From assembly GCA_016839055.1 (NCBI GenBank), contig JAEKNX010000006.1, positions 186,001 through 250,000 of the forward strand: a DNA stretch of 64,000 nt. Direction: 5' to 3'. The notes beneath the pieces are model-generated. The model was given only the letters and a program-made list of their open reading frames with translations. It made no database searches and was not told the DNA's origin. The position numbers and the translations under genes are program-made. Source of the DNA: Spirochaetales bacterium. Lineage in GTDB: Bacteria > Spirochaetota > Spirochaetia > UBA9216. Shown piece by piece: positions 61,968-64,000 of this stretch; positions within the stretch are counted from its first letter, which is position 1, and every line of letters starts with the position of its first letter.

Positions 61968-63251
61968 TTAGGTTAATTCTTTTGAAATGGTTATTGCCGC
62001 TATGGTGCCGTCGGCGACCGCGGTAGTAATCTGTCTGAAAGCCTTTGTTCTGACATCACCCGCGGCAAAGACTCCCGGGATGTTTGTTTGCATATTTTCA
62101 CCGGTTTTAAGATATCCCCATTGATCAAGTTCCATTTCATCATTGAACATTTCCAGATTAGGGATGAAGCCGACGAAGACGAATATTCCGTTTGTTCTGA
62201 TCTCTGTTGTTTCACCGGTCTTGAGATTCTCTACAACAACACCCATGTCCATGTTTCCGTATTTTTTAAACTCACGGGGCTCATGTTCGAACATGAACTT
62301 GATCTTTTTGTCTGCGAAAATTTTCTTCTGGGCTTCCTTGTTTGCCTGCAGGGTGTCGAACTGGTGGACTATTGTAATCTTGCTTGCAAATTTGGACAGA
62401 AAGAGTGATTCCTCGATGGACGAGTTTCCTCCGCCTATGACTACAATTTCCTTGTCATCATAGTATTTTCCGTCACAGGTCGCGCAGTAGCTTATTCCCT
62501 GCCCCTGGTATTCTTTTTCTCCCGGGACATTGAGAGGTCTGGGTCTTGAGCCGGTGGCGATTACAATCTTCTTTGCTTCAATAGTCTCGAAACCGTCAAC
62601 AAGAATACTTTTGTTTTTTAGATCAATCTTCGATACTTCGACCGCGGATCTGAACTCAACGCCGTTGGCCTTTGCCTGTTCTCCCATGAAGTGACTAAGC
62701 ATGAATCCCGGCTGAGGTTCAATAAAGCCCGGATAGTTGGAAACCTGATGGGTTGTCGCTACATAGCCGCCGGGCAGGGCTGTATCAATTAGTATAGTAT
62801 TAAGGTGAGCCTGTGCAAGGTATATTCCCGCGGTGAGCCCTGCCGGACCACCGCCGAGGACGGCGACGTCACAGTTTGTAACAACCGGTTTGATGCTGCC
62901 GTGAATTTCTGCCGCCCTGTCTTCGGGAATCAGGGCGTCGAGTCCCTTCATTATTTCCGAGCGCTTGATTCCTCCGCTGAGCTTAGGGCCCGAAAGTCTG
63001 CCGTCCTGGTAGAACAGAAGGGTTGGAGAACTCGAAACATCAAGTTCTGCCGCGAGGTCACGGTTTCCCTGTCTGAATATTTTTACGAATGTTATGTCAT
63101 CACCGTAAAGGGTACTGAGACTCTCATATTTAGAGGCCAGAGCCTCGCATGGCGGACATTCGGTTGAGTAGAAATCTACAACCGCCCTCTTTTTGCCGAG
63201 GACTTCCTTCTTGAATTCTGATGCCTGTATTTCCTTGATTTTCCCTGCCAT
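61968..63251 (-). CDS. Thioredoxin-thioredoxin reductase fusion
   Basis: 427 residues from ATG 63251 (AAGGAG upstream; an open frame to 63299 overlaps the next gene). Residues 1-105 are a thioredoxin domain with active site TECPPCEAL (CPPC instead of CGPC) and SSSPTLLFYQDGR. Residues about 120-427 are an FAD reductase with VAVLGGGPAGLTAGIYLAQA, redox ISYCATCDGKYY, VVIGGGNSSIEESLFLSK and GVFAAGDVRTKAFRQ. The domain order (Trx then reductase) is the opposite of the mycobacterial fusion. It could deliver NAD(P)H electrons to its own disulfide and then to an acceptor. It converges on lspA. Confidence 0.92.
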   Translation of the reverse strand: MAGKIKEIQASEFKKEVLGKKRAVVDFYSTECPPCEALASKYESLSTLYGDDITFVKIFRQGNRDLAAELDVSSSPTLLFYQDGRLSGPKLSGGIKRSEIMKGLDALIPEDRAAEIHGSIKPVVTNCDVAVLGGGPAGLTAGIYLAQAHLNTILIDTALPGGYVATTHQVSNYPGFIEPQPGFMLSHFMGEQAKANGVEFRSAVEVSKIDLKNKSILVDGFETIEAKKIVIATGSRPRPLNVPGEKEYQGQGISYCATCDGKYYDDKEIVVIGGGNSSIEESLFLSKFASKITIVHQFDTLQANKEAQKKIFADKKIKFMFEHEPREFKKYGNMDMGVVVENLKTGETTEIRTNGIFVFVGFIPNLEMFNDEMELDQWGYLKTGENMQTNIPGVFAAGDVRTKAFRQITTAVADGTIAAITISKELT

Positions 63252-63276
63252 TCTGTTCTCCTTTTTGTTAATATGA

Positions 63277-64000
63277 TTATTCTTCCGAGGCGGAATCATT
63301 GCCGAAGTAGATCGGCAGACCGAGTGATATTAGATCCTTGACCGGCCTGCAGTCCGGAGACAAGATTGTTCCGTTTTTATTTTTGGCCGCAGATCCGCAT
63401 CCGCCCCCGCATGTAAGCTGCAGCTCACAGTTTCGGCATTCAGGGATTGAGGTTACGTCCCGGTCCTGCCAGCAGCTGACGGCTTCGCTGTTCAGAGTTT
63501 TCTCAGGATAAAAAGTACCGAGCTCTTCTCCATCTTTTCCAACGGTCGCAGTGCATGAGAATATCCTGCCGCTGTAGTCAAAGGCCCATTCGGACTTACA
63601 GCCCGGGCATGAGTCAAAGAGGGGCGAGGGCATTTCTCCCTTATCGAAGAGGAATCTGGAAATTGAAAATGCCGGCCGGTGAAACTCCATTATATCAGGA
63701 TTCTTCTGTATCAGATGGTAGAGATCCTGATACATCGATATCCTGTCGTAGAGGCGTCCTGAATTAGCCTGACAGTAGTGAAGCTCATAGTTTCGGCCTA
63801 GCTGAGTCTTGAAAATGGGGTTTTTAGTCCAGCCTTTTTCGATGGCAAAGTTTGCGAGTTCAGGAAGATGAGGCATATTCTCCTTGTCCATCACGGCTCT
63901 GAGGTTGACCGGTATTCCCTCTGCAAGGGTGGCGTCTATGCCCGAGACTACCTCGGTAAAGGTTCCCTTTCCGCCATGAAGCATTCTTCTGCTGTCATGA
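63277..64000 (-). CDS. Radical SAM/SPASM protein (5' part outside window)
   Basis: The C-terminal 241 residues of a radical SAM enzyme; the frame is open to the window edge (HDSRRMLHGGKGTFTEVV continues upstream). The CxxxCxxC radical SAM cluster lies beyond the window. Visible are a SPASM-type region with CPGCKSEWAFDYSGRIFSCTATVG and a cysteine set ECRNCELQLTCGGGCGSAA followed by a last Cys (PDCRP), which would bind auxiliary [4Fe-4S] clusters. Such enzymes modify peptides or proteins, for example sulfatase maturation. It is encoded 25 bp upstream of the thioredoxin fusion in the same direction, so the fusion might supply reducing power. Confidence 0.85.
   Translation of the reverse strand, partial: HDSRRMLHGGKGTFTEVVSGIDATLAEGIPVNLRAVMDKENMPHLPELANFAIEKGWTKNPIFKTQLGRNYELHYCQANSGRLYDRISMYQDLYHLIQKNPDIMEFHRPAFSISRFLFDKGEMPSPLFDSCPGCKSEWAFDYSGRIFSCTATVGKDGEELGTFYPEKTLNSEAVSCWQDRDVTSIPECRNCELQLTCGGGCGSAAKNKNGTILSPDCRPVKDLISLGLPIYFGNDSASEE

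Overview
The window is bacterial, moderately AT-rich, and densely coded on both strands. It most likely comes from a free-living anaerobic member of the Spirochaetota (Spirochaetales-like). This rests on a DUF2259-type secreted protein, the pairing of an FlhG/MinD-like ATPase with a giant FapA (DUF342) protein, a complete cheA-cheR-cheB-cheY-cheD operon, many conserved proteins without assignable function, and oxygen-sensitive chemistry ([FeFe]-hydrogenase-like protein, thioredoxin reductases, radical SAM/SPASM protein). No rRNA, CRISPR array, prophage or transposase gene was seen. The placement is inference from gene content.

Layout. 0-6.3 kb: 3' end of a sigma-54 activator, a STAS/zinc-ribbon protein with an odd winged-helix regulator, FxsA, a WecG/TagA glycosyltransferase, rsmE and a C-terminal processing protease. 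6.5-15 kb: flhG-like, fapA and lgt, then an RpoD/RpoS-like sigma factor, a degenerate receiver protein, and a Fur-controlled operon (fur, NifX-like protein, mrp ATPase). 15-24.5 kb: polyprenol-kinase-like protein, secreted/outer-membrane proteins, a dicarboxylate symporter, bifunctional nuclease, pth, a PilZ protein and an LpxL-like acyltransferase. 24.7-41.6 kb: HD-GYP protein, PP-loop ATPase, dipeptide epimerase, a heterodimeric ABC exporter, Ktr/Trk potassium uptake, an IMPACT-family protein, folA, a diguanylate cyclase, thyA, a large unknown protein and trxB. 42-44.6 kb: ECF sigma factor with a membrane-anchored von Willebrand A protein. 44.7-55.1 kb: the chemotaxis locus. 55.3-64 kb: tRNA-Ala, a periplasmic-propeller hybrid kinase, a soluble [FeFe]-hydrogenase/chemoreceptor fusion, lspA, a thioredoxin-thioredoxin reductase fusion and a partial radical SAM/SPASM gene.

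How the genes relate. Chemotaxis and c-di-GMP signalling dominate: CheA carries a tandem LG..L...G...Q repeat also seen in the neighbouring J-domain protein, and there are GGDEF, HD-GYP and PilZ proteins. The soluble hydrogenase-like receptor could feed hydrogen or redox status into the CheA/CheW array. The Fur-Mrp operon links iron supply to Fe-S cofactor handling.

Two families of non-coding repeats are the least expected content. Family 1 (about 265 bp, two copies at 2.5 and 21.3 kb in opposite orientation) has terminal inverted repeats, flanking direct repeats and a long hairpin whose two arms change together between copies. Family 2 (6.3 and 41.7 kb, with a probable remnant at 24.65 kb) carries a promoter-like core and a conserved hairpin loop, and lies upstream of flhG-like and trxB.
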